Source: Candidatus Neomicrothrix sp. UBA7388
GTDB lineage: Bacteria > Actinomycetota > Acidimicrobiia > Acidimicrobiales > Poriferisodalaceae
DNA length: 13,265 bases
Assembly: GCA_002470695.1 (NCBI GenBank)
Contig: DKNM01000007.1
Coordinates: 1-13,265, forward strand
Direction of reading: 5' to 3'
Shown: piece by piece, positions 7,529-13,265 of the stretch
Position numbering within the stretch: position 1 is the first letter of the stretch
How the letters are laid out: each line of letters begins with the position of its first letter
The notes under the pieces: generated by a model
Databases searched by the model: none
Seen by the model: only the letters and a program-made list of their open reading frames with translations
What the model was told of the DNA's origin: nothing
Position numbers and translations under genes: made by a program

Positions 7529-7590
7529 TCCCCAGCGAGGCTATCCTCCGGGGAGAGGCGGCAACATCCTGCCGCACCTTAATGGTGAGG
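7529..7590 (+). promoter_or_regulatory. Structured 5' leader of the decarboxylase gene
   Basis: Three possible RNA hairpins lie in a row before the decarboxylase. Hairpin 1 pairs TCCCC (7529-7533) with GGGGA (7550-7554), and inside it GAGG (7537-7540) with CCTC (7545-7548) around the loop CTAT. Hairpin 2 pairs GCGGCA (7558-7563) with TGCCGC (7570-7575) around ACATCC. Hairpin 3 pairs CACC (7575-7578) with GGTG (7584-7587), part of the ribosome binding site GGTGAGG (7584-7590). The CCTC of hairpin 1 could also pair with the GAGG of the ribosome binding site, giving an alternative fold. An AT-rich stretch at 7502-7528 could hold the promoter. It fits no riboswitch class I know. Pairings are read directly; a regulatory role is inference. 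Confidence 0.35.
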
Positions 7591-7597
7591 CGAAAAC

Positions 7598-9016
7598 ATG
7601 GCTGAAAGCGAACTTCCGCAACCGCCGGAGCATCTTTCATCTGAGGAGTTTCGCAAGCATGGCCACGCGTTAATTGACTGGATAGCTGACTATTGGGACC
7701 GGATAGAGGATTTACCAGTTGAGTCCAGCGTAAGTCCTGGTTCCGTTCGCGAGCTGCTACCACCCGAAGCTCCCCAAAAAGGTGAACCGTTCGCTGATTT
7801 AATCCGTGACTTAGACGAGATCGTAATGCCAGGGATAACCCATTGGCAGCACCCGTCTTGGTTCTCTTTCTTTCCCGCTAATGCCTCACCACCTTCTGTG
7901 TTGGCTGAACTTGTCTCCGCTGGACTCGGAGTTCAGGGAATGCTGTGGTCGACATCGCCAGCAGCAACGGAGATTGAAAGCCACGTTCTGGACTGGCTAG
8001 TCGACTTAATGGATCTCCCATCTGAGTGGAAAACCACCAGCCTTGGGGGCGGCGTATTGCAAATGAGCGCATCTGATTCGACTCATACCTCCCTAGTAGT
8101 GGCTCGACACCAAGCAATGAAACGGGGAGTAAACCCGACGGCAATGGTCGCCTATGCCTCCACCCAAACGCATAGTTCGATCCAAAAAGGTGCAACTGTG
8201 GCCGGCTATCGCCATATCCGGCTAATACCTGTCGATGACAAGCAAGCAATGGATATAAGTGCCCTCAGGGCGGCGTTAGCTTCAGACAAAGCTGAGGGCC
8301 TAGTCCCCGTTTTCGTAGCGGCGACGCTTGGAACGACTGGCACCACTGCAGTCGACCCCATTCGACCCATAGGAGAAATTTGCCAGGAGGAAAATCTCTG
8401 GCTTCATGTGGACGCGGCCTATGCAGGGAACGCGATGATTTGCCCAGAGTTCCGCCATCATCAGGATGGACTGGAGTTGGTGGATAGCTATACCTTTAAT
8501 CCCCACAAATGGCTGATGGTTAACTTTGACTGTTCAGTTTTTTACGTGGCCGACCGTAGCCCTTTAATCGATTGTCTGAGCATTCTGCCGCCGTACCTCA
8601 AAAATGAAGCCAGCGAATCTGGGGCGGTAATCGATTACCGAGATTGGCACGTTCCTTTGGGAAGACGTTTCCGCTCTTTGAAGCTGTGGTGGGTAATTCG
8701 AAGCTATGGCGTAGAGGGTCTTCAATCTATGATCAGATACCACGTTGCCCTAACCGAGCGGCTTGCAGAGAAACTGAAATCGGATCCTAGATTTGAGGTC
8801 GTAGCACCCCACCCATTTGCCTTGGTTTGTTTTCGCTGCACAGCAGGTGACGAGGCGACGCAAAGTCTTGCAGAAGCTGTCAACGGTTCACCTAACGTAG
8901 CTTGGACAGGCTCAGAGCTCGACGGTAGACCAATGATTAGGGTGTCAATTGGCCAACGGACCACGGATGAGGGTCACGTCGATGCGCTTTGGGATCTCAT
9001 CGATGAACTCGCCTGA
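7598..9016 (+). CDS. Group II PLP decarboxylase, aromatic-L-amino-acid decarboxylase type
   Basis: This enzyme should remove CO2 from an aromatic L-amino acid (tryptophan, tyrosine, phenylalanine, DOPA or 5-hydroxytryptophan) to give the amine. It has 472 residues, the usual length. NPHKW at 301-305 carries the PLP lysine K304. H192 in QTHSS is the ring-stacking histidine, D272 in VDAAYAG binds the pyridine nitrogen, and TPAATEIE-type residues (SPAATEIE) lie at 120-127. The mobile loop has PPYLKN with Y333, the tyrosine that protonates the product in decarboxylases and is phenylalanine in plant aromatic aldehyde synthases. PLGRRFRSLK at 353-362 is close to animal DOPA decarboxylase, with glycine at 355. 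The ATG at 7598 has GGTGAGG 7 nt upstream. The gene converges on the aldehyde dehydrogenase. Family is very secure; exact substrate is not. Confidence 0.95.
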   Translation: MAESELPQPPEHLSSEEFRKHGHALIDWIADYWDRIEDLPVESSVSPGSVRELLPPEAPQKGEPFADLIRDLDEIVMPGITHWQHPSWFSFFPANASPPSVLAELVSAGLGVQGMLWSTSPAATEIESHVLDWLVDLMDLPSEWKTTSLGGGVLQMSASDSTHTSLVVARHQAMKRGVNPTAMVAYASTQTHSSIQKGATVAGYRHIRLIPVDDKQAMDISALRAALASDKAEGLVPVFVAATLGTTGTTAVDPIRPIGEICQEENLWLHVDAAYAGNAMICPEFRHHQDGLELVDSYTFNPHKWLMVNFDCSVFYVADRSPLIDCLSILPPYLKNEASESGAVIDYRDWHVPLGRRFRSLKLWWVIRSYGVEGLQSMIRYHVALTERLAEKLKSDPRFEVVAPHPFALVCFRCTAGDEATQSLAEAVNGSPNVAWTGSELDGRPMIRVSIGQRTTDEGHVDALWDLIDELA

Positions 9017-9018
9017 GA

Positions 9019-9032
9019 GGAAAGCGCTTTCC
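9019..9032. repeat. 14-bp perfect palindrome between convergent genes
   Basis: GGAAAGCGCTTTCC sits between the decarboxylase stop (9014-9016) and the dehydrogenase stop (9038-9040). In RNA it gives a 5-bp stem with a GCGC loop from either strand. There is no T-run after it on either side, so it would be at most a weak bidirectional terminator; a protein-binding site is also possible. Confidence 0.5.
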
Positions 9033-9037
9033 AGAAA

Positions 9038-10465
9038 CTAAATCGCAAAACCGCCGGTTTTAGTTTCGAGGTACTCAGCGATCCCTTCGTGGCCACCTTC
9101 GCGTCCCAGACCAGAGTCGCCCATACCTCCAAAGGGCACCGATGCTGATGTTGGGTTGACGTCGTTAATTCCGATTATGCCGAACCGCAATCCTTCAAAC
9201 GCCCGCATGGCCACTCCGATGTCTCGAGTGTAGACGTAGGCCGCAAGCCCATAATTTGTGTCATTGGCCAGGTCGATGACTTCATCGGGATCTTCGTAAG
9301 TTATGACCGGAGCTACCGGACCAAACGTCTCCTCGCGATAAACCGTCATATCTTCTCGAACTCCCGTTAAAACAGTCGGGGCGAAAAAATGACCAGAGCC
9401 ATGATCACCGTCGGTCAAGCGAGTACCCCCCACTGGCACTCCCGCTCCTTTACCCCTCGCATCTTCGACTTGGGCTTCGACTTTAGCCACTGCTGCTTCA
9501 TTAACTAATGGACCAACGCCAACGCCATCGACGACACCATTGCCTGTTTCCAACTTGTCGACGCGCGCACACAATGTTTCATTAAAGGCGTCGCTCAAGC
9601 TTGCCGGAACATAAAGGCGATTGGGGCTAATGCAAGCCTGACCAGCATTTAGAAATTTAAGCGCGGCGGCACCTTTAGCAGCGTGAACAGGATCGGCATC
9701 TGGGAAAACAATAAACGGCGCATGACCTCCCAGCTCGACTGATACGCGTTGTAAGTTCGCAGCAGATTTCCCCGCTAGCTTTCGCCCCACAGCAGTACTT
9801 CCCGTGAAAGTAAGCTTTGCCACCCTGGGATCGGAAGTAAACACATCTCCGATTGGAGCAGGATTCGCAGCTGTAACCAGATTAATCACTCCGTCGGGGA
9901 CACCTGCGTCGACAAAAACTTCATAGGTTGCCTTAGCGCAAAGAGGCGTTGCTTCGGCCGGCTTAAGAACCAGAGTGCATCCCGCAGCCAGCGCCGGACC
10001 CATTTTTCGCGTCAACATAGAAATTGGATAATTCCAAGGAGTTATTGCTGCGACCACACCGACAGGTGCCTTTACGGAAAGAAATCGCTGGTCTGCCCTT
10101 TGAGAGGGCAACCACTCGCCAGTTACACGTTTGGCTTCTTCCGCAAACCATATTAGGAAATCCGCCGCATATTTAACTTCAGCGCGAGCTGCTCGAAGAG
10201 GCTTACCTTGTTCAGCTGTCATTAGTTGCGCCAAGTCTTCGGAGCGTTCCGTCATGATTTCCCACGAGCGATACAAGAGCCGTGAACGCTCGTAAGCAGT
10301 GGTAGCGGACCAATCAGCGAAAGCATTGGAAGCCGCATCAATGGCAGCAGTCGCATCGTCAGCGTTACCTGAGGGGACGGTTGCCAGTGATGCGCCGGTC
10401 GCAGGGTTAAAAACTTCAAAGGTTTCGCCCGAACGAGATTCCACCCATTTACCGTCAATGAACAC
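9038..10465 (-). CDS. NAD(P)-dependent aldehyde dehydrogenase, succinate-semialdehyde-dehydrogenase-like
   Basis: This 475-residue aldehyde dehydrogenase should oxidise an aldehyde to its acid. TPWNYP at 142-147 carries N145, LKPAE at 167-171 carries K168, FTGST lies at 220-224, ELGG carries general base E244, and NAGQACISPNRLYV carries the catalytic C278. EETFGP at 378-383 carries E379. The overall style is that of GabD. However, the residue six before the catalytic cysteine, an arginine (R334) binding the substrate carboxylate in human succinate-semialdehyde dehydrogenase, is L272 here. The second, redox-active cysteine is S280. Another substrate arginine (R153 in TRKMG) is kept. So the gabD name should not be transferred without doubt. 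The start is GTG at 10465 with a clear GGAGG (10475-10471) 5 nt upstream. It lies 58 bp after the aminotransferase and is probably co-transcribed. Confidence 0.93.
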   Translation of the reverse strand: MFIDGKWVESRSGETFEVFNPATGASLATVPSGNADDATAAIDAASNAFADWSATTAYERSRLLYRSWEIMTERSEDLAQLMTAEQGKPLRAARAEVKYAADFLIWFAEEAKRVTGEWLPSQRADQRFLSVKAPVGVVAAITPWNYPISMLTRKMGPALAAGCTLVLKPAEATPLCAKATYEVFVDAGVPDGVINLVTAANPAPIGDVFTSDPRVAKLTFTGSTAVGRKLAGKSAANLQRVSVELGGHAPFIVFPDADPVHAAKGAAALKFLNAGQACISPNRLYVPASLSDAFNETLCARVDKLETGNGVVDGVGVGPLVNEAAVAKVEAQVEDARGKGAGVPVGGTRLTDGDHGSGHFFAPTVLTGVREDMTVYREETFGPVAPVITYEDPDEVIDLANDTNYGLAAYVYTRDIGVAMRAFEGLRFGIIGINDVNPTSASVPFGGMGDSGLGREGGHEGIAEYLETKTGGFAI

Positions 10466-10507
10466 TGCGACCTCCAGAGCATTCGCTCACTTCAACAAAC
10501 AATTTGA

Positions 10508-10556
10508 GATCCTAGAAGATCTTCTAGCGCGATCCGATCGCATCCAAGAAGCGATC
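10508..10556. repeat. Cluster of palindromes and five GATC sites
   Basis: CTAGAAGATCTTCTAG (10512-10527) is a perfect 16-bp palindrome covering the aminotransferase stop codon. Two bases on, GCGATC and GATCGC (10529-10541) form a second inverted repeat around one C. GATC occurs at 10508, 10518, 10531, 10536 and 10553. There is no T-run, so it is a poor terminator. It may be an operator for the aldehyde dehydrogenase or a site recognised by methylation; both are guesses. Confidence 0.45.
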
Positions 10557-11618
10557 ATTCTCATCGGGTGTTCCAATAGTCACTCGGATACCTTCATTTT
10601 CGAAGGGACGAGTGACAATTCCCGAGCTTTCGAGTTGTTGAAAAACGGCTCCTGCCTCACCTTGTAGCGGTAGCCATAAGAAGTTTGCTTGACTTCGCGT
10701 GACTGGCCAGCCATCAGCAGTCAAGACGTCATAAACGCGTTGACGTTCGCTGATCACTTCACCCACCCGATCCCACAACTCTCGTTCAGCTTCTTTTTCA
10801 AGAGAGGCAAGGACGGCTGTCTGAGCTAGGCCGTTGACGAGAAACGGAAGGGCAACTTTGTCTATAGCGCCGATAATCTCCGAATTTCCAATTGCATATC
10901 CCACGCGAAGATTCGCTAGCCCATAAGCCTTAGAAAAAGTGCGAAACACAACGGCATTCGGGAACTCGGGGAGGATTTCCTTTACCGGATTTCGCACCGA
11001 TTTGTCAGTTACGAACTCAAGATACGCTTCGTCAATTATCACGACCACGTTCTCGCTAATTCCACTCAAGAGGTTCTTGAGGTCATCGGTTCCACAGACC
11101 GTACCGGTCGGATTATTAGGCGTTGAGAGAATGACAAGTTTCGTTTTCGCGGTGACGGCTTTCTGCACCGCATCCAAATCGAATGCTTGATCCCGCAATG
11201 GAACTGTTACTGCATTCGCCTGAGCTATAGCGCTAAAGATCGGATGAACCTCGAAGGACCGCCACGGATAGACGACCTCGTCACCTGCATCAACGTACGC
11301 CGAGTAAGCCTGTTGCAAAAGACCTACCGACCCACACCCAACCGTCACACATTCAGCTGATGTTTCCTGCTTTTTTGCGATTGCTTCTCGTAACGCTTCG
11401 CCCCGGTGATCGGGATACCGATTCAATAGGCTTGCACCGTCGCTTATCGCCTTGATCACCGATGGCAGCGGGCCATAAGAGCTTTCATTGGATGCAAGTT
11501 TGATGGCTTCAGTCAAGTCATGATCGGCTGCAGCCTGCGCTGCGGATTTTCCGGGTTTGTATTGAGGTAAGCCATCGACTACTGCTCGAGGTTGTCCTGC
11601 CACCGATAGTCCTTCCAT
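10524..11618 (-). CDS. pat: Pat-like aromatic amino acid aminotransferase (HisC fold)
   Basis: This PLP class I/II aminotransferase has 364 residues. The closest pattern I know is the actinobacterial Pat (phenylalanine aminotransferase) group rather than true HisC. Shared marks are IKLASNESSYGPLPSV at 39-54, NRYPD at 66-70, VGCGSVGLLQQ at 93-103, DEVVYPWRSFEVHP at 113-126, and SQANFLWLPL at 309-318. The PLP lysine is K230 in RTFSKAYGLANLRVGYAIG, with D196 in IDEAY, N169 in TPNNPTG and R345 in GIRVTIG for the substrate carboxylate. It would interconvert aromatic amino acids and arylpyruvates; a histidinol-phosphate role is not excluded. The ATG at 11618 has only a weak purine-rich AAAAGCGG before it. 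It follows the LLM gene by 24 bp and precedes the aldehyde dehydrogenase, so the three look like one operon. Confidence 0.85.
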   Translation of the reverse strand: MEGLSVAGQPRAVVDGLPQYKPGKSAAQAAADHDLTEAIKLASNESSYGPLPSVIKAISDGASLLNRYPDHRGEALREAIAKKQETSAECVTVGCGSVGLLQQAYSAYVDAGDEVVYPWRSFEVHPIFSAIAQANAVTVPLRDQAFDLDAVQKAVTAKTKLVILSTPNNPTGTVCGTDDLKNLLSGISENVVVIIDEAYLEFVTDKSVRNPVKEILPEFPNAVVFRTFSKAYGLANLRVGYAIGNSEIIGAIDKVALPFLVNGLAQTAVLASLEKEAERELWDRVGEVISERQRVYDVLTADGWPVTRSQANFLWLPLQGEAGAVFQQLESSGIVTRPFENEGIRVTIGTPDENDRFLDAIGSR

Positions 11619-11642
11619 CCGCTTTTGCGTTAGCTTAGGCGC

Positions 11643-12521
11643 TTATTTAGATATCCCTTCAAGAAGTTTCATGTGAGGCTCTGCTCCCCCACCGGGATTA
11701 AGCGGGATAACGACGATCTCAGTCGCTCCTGCTTCTCTATGCTCCTCAAGCCTGCTTGAAACCTTTTTGATGTCTCCCCAAGCAACTAAAGCGTCAATTA
11801 GTCGATCGCTGCCGCCCTCAGTAAAGTCATTGTTCGAAAAGCCAAGCTTGCGCCAAGCTCGATGGTAGTAATCCAAGCCCATGTAAAAGCCCAAAGCACG
11901 TCTCGCGAGCCTGCGTGCTTCGACTGGGTCATCACAAAGTAAACACATACACGTCACATTCAGAGCTAACCCCTGAGGGAGACCGCCCCTAGTAAGTTTC
12001 GTGTGCTCCGGAGTCTGCAAAAACGTACTTATCCCATCGACCTTTCCCTTGAGAGATGCCAACATCTTCGGACCGTGCGCTGCCACGTGCAGAAGGAGGG
12101 GTTGGTCACCCGGGACTGAAATCTCGGCTGCGCGAACTTCATTAACGTAGGAGCTCAACTTATCTACCGGATTCTCCCAGCTATGGCCGCGCGCCGCCGC
12201 TAAACCAGCGTTCGACACCCCTAGACCTAAAATAAAGCGCCCTGACGATACTTCAGCGAGAGTTCGCGCCGCCGCCGCCGCGGCGACCGCATCTCTCGCA
12301 TACACGTTGGCGATGCCCGTAGCGACCGTGAGATGTTCAGTCTCAGCCAAGAGGAATCCCGCCGTCGCAAAAGGCTCGCGCCCGAACAACTCCGGCAGCC
12401 AAAGCGTATCCACACCTGTCGATTCAAGTTCTAAGGCAAACTGTTTAAGAGAACCAGATGACATTCGGTCAGTGTTAAACATCACGCCGGTGGTTGAGTT
12501 ATTTGAAGCCATGACCCACAT
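11643..12521 (-). CDS. LLM-class flavin-dependent oxidoreductase, F420-type (TIGR03620-like)
   Basis: This is a luciferase-like TIM barrel protein of about 290 residues. Several marks match the subgroup found in F420-using actinobacteria (TIGR03620-like): LWLPELFGREPFATAG at 40-55, VATGIANVYARD at 66-77, SGRFILGLGVS at 93-103, and LGFSNNDFTEGG at 226-237 followed by SDRLIDALVAWGD. Members are expected to use F420 or FMN in hydride transfer; the substrate is unknown. Two starts are possible, ATG at 12521 (MWVMAS) and ATG at 12512 (MASNN). A GGGAA lies 9 nt before the second but almost touches the first, so 12512 may be the true start (289 residues). It is first in the unit with the aminotransferase and aldehyde dehydrogenase. 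Family is secure; cofactor is inferred from the family. Confidence 0.9.
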   Translation of the reverse strand: MWVMASNNSTTGVMFNTDRMSSGSLKQFALELESTGVDTLWLPELFGREPFATAGFLLAETEHLTVATGIANVYARDAVAAAAAARTLAEVSSGRFILGLGVSNAGLAAARGHSWENPVDKLSSYVNEVRAAEISVPGDQPLLLHVAAHGPKMLASLKGKVDGISTFLQTPEHTKLTRGGLPQGLALNVTCMCLLCDDPVEARRLARRALGFYMGLDYYHRAWRKLGFSNNDFTEGGSDRLIDALVAWGDIKKVSSRLEEHREAGATEIVVIPLNPGGGAEPHMKLLEGISK

Positions 12522-12675
12522 TTCCCAAGGTTCGTTGACAGTTCACTAGCGACAACCGGCACTTACACACGACTTGCGACCACACATACTGGTGGCAGCT
12601 ACTAGGCAAAGAACAGATAGCGCAGTAGCTTCAAGATAACGCTAAGAACCCCTTCGCCCAAGATAGAGAGCAGTA

Positions 12676-12885
12676 ATGCTAAACCGCCCCCTTGAACCCG
12701 CATGGTTTATAGCAGTGGGAGTTGCTATTTCATGGTTAGGGATCCTCATGAAGAGCATCCCGGTTATTTTCACAGGCTTCGGGATGTTTATAGGGTTTTC
12801 TCTCTCAACCGCCCTCAATGCTTGGAATGAAACCCGCTTCGGCCCGCCTGAAACTTGGGGCGAAGAGGGCGACAACTCAAAATAG
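12676..12885 (+). CDS. Small two-helix membrane protein, 69 residues
   Basis: No named family is recognised. Two hydrophobic segments are plain, roughly residues 9-24 (AWFIAVGVAISWLGIL) and 28-47 (IPVIFTGFGMFIGFSLSTAL), joined by a very short turn with a lysine (MKS). The C-terminal tail from about residue 50 is charged and acidic (PPETWGEEGD), so a hairpin with one face of the membrane carrying the tail is likely. The ATG at 12676 has a weak GAGAG 5-6 nt upstream, and an in-frame TAG at 12664 fixes the region of the start. It is divergent from the LLM gene across 154 bp and lies 85 bp before the methyltransferase, on the same strand. The coherent hydrophobic pattern argues that it is a real gene. 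Confidence 0.65.
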   Translation: MLNRPLEPAWFIAVGVAISWLGILMKSIPVIFTGFGMFIGFSLSTALNAWNETRFGPPETWGEEGDNSK

Positions 12886-12970
12886 TCGACGGCAAAGTTG
12901 ATCTTGACCGCGCCCGACGCCACGACGAGGCTTAAGGCCGTTTAGTTCGCAGAAACAAAGGAGCATGAAC

Positions 12971-13265
12971 ATGTCTCAATTCCAAGAATTCAAGGACTTC
13001 GAGAAAGCTGGTTGGGAGCAACGGGCGTCGACCTATGTATCTCGAACTCAGAATTCAACTGGGGCTCTAATAGGTTCGATCGTGGATTACCTTGGGGCTG
13101 TCGCAGGATTAACGGCTGTCGATCTCGCATCTGGACCTGGCTACGGTGCAGCTGAAATGGCAGCGCGAGGCGCTGACGTCATAGGCACAGATTTTGCTAA
13201 TGCGATGGTTGAAGCAGCTGCCGCGCTTCACCCAGATCTTTCTTTCCAACAAGAAGATGCAGAAA
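12971..13265 (+). CDS. Class I SAM-dependent methyltransferase, N-terminal part
   Basis: The first 98 residues of a gene that runs off the window. After a helical start (FKDFEKAGWEQRASTYV), motif I appears as VDLASGPGYG at 50-59, and GADVIGTDF at 67-75 carries D74 at the end of the second strand, which binds the ribose of SAM. MVEAAAALHP and then FQQEDAE fit motif II of the methyltransferase type 11 family. Two in-frame starts exist, ATG at 12965 and ATG at 12971. The AAAGGAG at 12957-12963 is 1 nt before the first and 7 nt before the second, so 12971 is chosen. The methyl acceptor cannot be told from this part. Confidence 0.9.
   Translation, partial: MSQFQEFKDFEKAGWEQRASTYVSRTQNSTGALIGSIVDYLGAVAGLTAVDLASGPGYGAAEMAARGADVIGTDFANAMVEAAAALHPDLSFQQEDAE

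Noticed and set aside
7878-8249. A 123-codon minus-strand frame inside the decarboxylase
   Set aside because: Antisense to a highly conserved enzyme region, with no domain pattern.
9038-10465. Naming the aldehyde dehydrogenase gabD
   Set aside because: A key substrate arginine of succinate-semialdehyde dehydrogenase is leucine here and no gabT is seen.
10524-11618. Naming the aminotransferase hisC
   Set aside because: Several stretches match the actinobacterial Pat group better, and no other histidine synthesis gene lies nearby.
12535-12540. TTGACA on the plus strand as a -35 box for the small membrane protein
   Set aside because: No -10-like hexamer lies 16-19 nt downstream and the start is over 130 bp away.
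12642-12923. A 93-codon minus-strand frame over the small membrane protein
   Set aside because: Its translation is rich in proline and charged residues without a pattern, whereas the plus frame has two coherent membrane helices.
1-13265. CRISPR array, transposon, phage or defence island
   Set aside because: No direct-repeat array, transposase, integrase, nuclease or toxin-antitoxin pair was seen; the genes are ordinary metabolism and repair.

Overview
The window looks like compact chromosomal DNA from a free-living bacterium, most likely an actinobacterium of the Acidimicrobiia type. Four things point that way. The aminotransferase matches the actinobacterial Pat (phenylalanine aminotransferase) form of the HisC fold. 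The LLM-class oxidoreductase resembles a family usually tied to coenzyme F420. There is an ACAD10-like phosphotransferase, and several starts look leaderless. Base composition is near balanced. The assignment is inference from protein style; an SAR202-like Chloroflexota is the main alternative. I see no mobile element, CRISPR array, rRNA or tRNA, and no gene-free stretch longer than about 190 bases.

Left part (1-4700). The tail of a probable D-2-hydroxyacid dehydrogenase runs rightward and stops at 102. It faces a two-gene minus-strand unit, an N-acyl-D-amino-acid deacylase-like amidohydrolase followed with no gap by a family III (CaiB/BaiF) CoA-transferase. Across a 191-bp divergent spacer lies an unrecognised 265-residue protein, whose end overlaps the end of ung (uracil-DNA glycosylase) by 10 bp.

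Middle (4698-7487). A minus-strand group carries an NTF2-like DUF4440 protein, an APH/ACAD10-like phosphotransferase and ung. A small cupin on the plus strand starts from the same divergent spacer as the NTF2-like gene and ends 4 bp from a minus-strand SDR dehydrogenase.

Right part (7488-13265). A group II PLP decarboxylase of the aromatic-L-amino-acid type is read rightward from a leader with three possible hairpins, the last covering part of its ribosome binding site. It converges, across a 14-bp perfect palindrome, on a minus-strand unit made of an LLM/F420-type oxidoreductase, a Pat-like aromatic aminotransferase and an aldehyde dehydrogenase. The aldehyde dehydrogenase looks like succinate-semialdehyde dehydrogenase but lacks one of its substrate-binding arginines. 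A cluster of perfect palindromes and five GATC sites marks the aminotransferase/dehydrogenase junction. A small two-helix membrane protein and the first 98 residues of a SAM-dependent methyltransferase close the window.

How the genes may work together. The decarboxylase, aminotransferase and aldehyde dehydrogenase are the enzymes expected for handling aromatic amino acids (amine, keto acid, aldehyde to acid). The amine-oxidising step between amine and aldehyde is not visible here, and the link is inference from gene proximity. The CoA-transferase and deacylase suggest a second small catabolic unit acting on an N-acylated or CoA-linked substrate. I did not find a convincing new multi-gene system. 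The most promising unexplained signals are the structured decarboxylase leader and the palindrome/GATC cluster.
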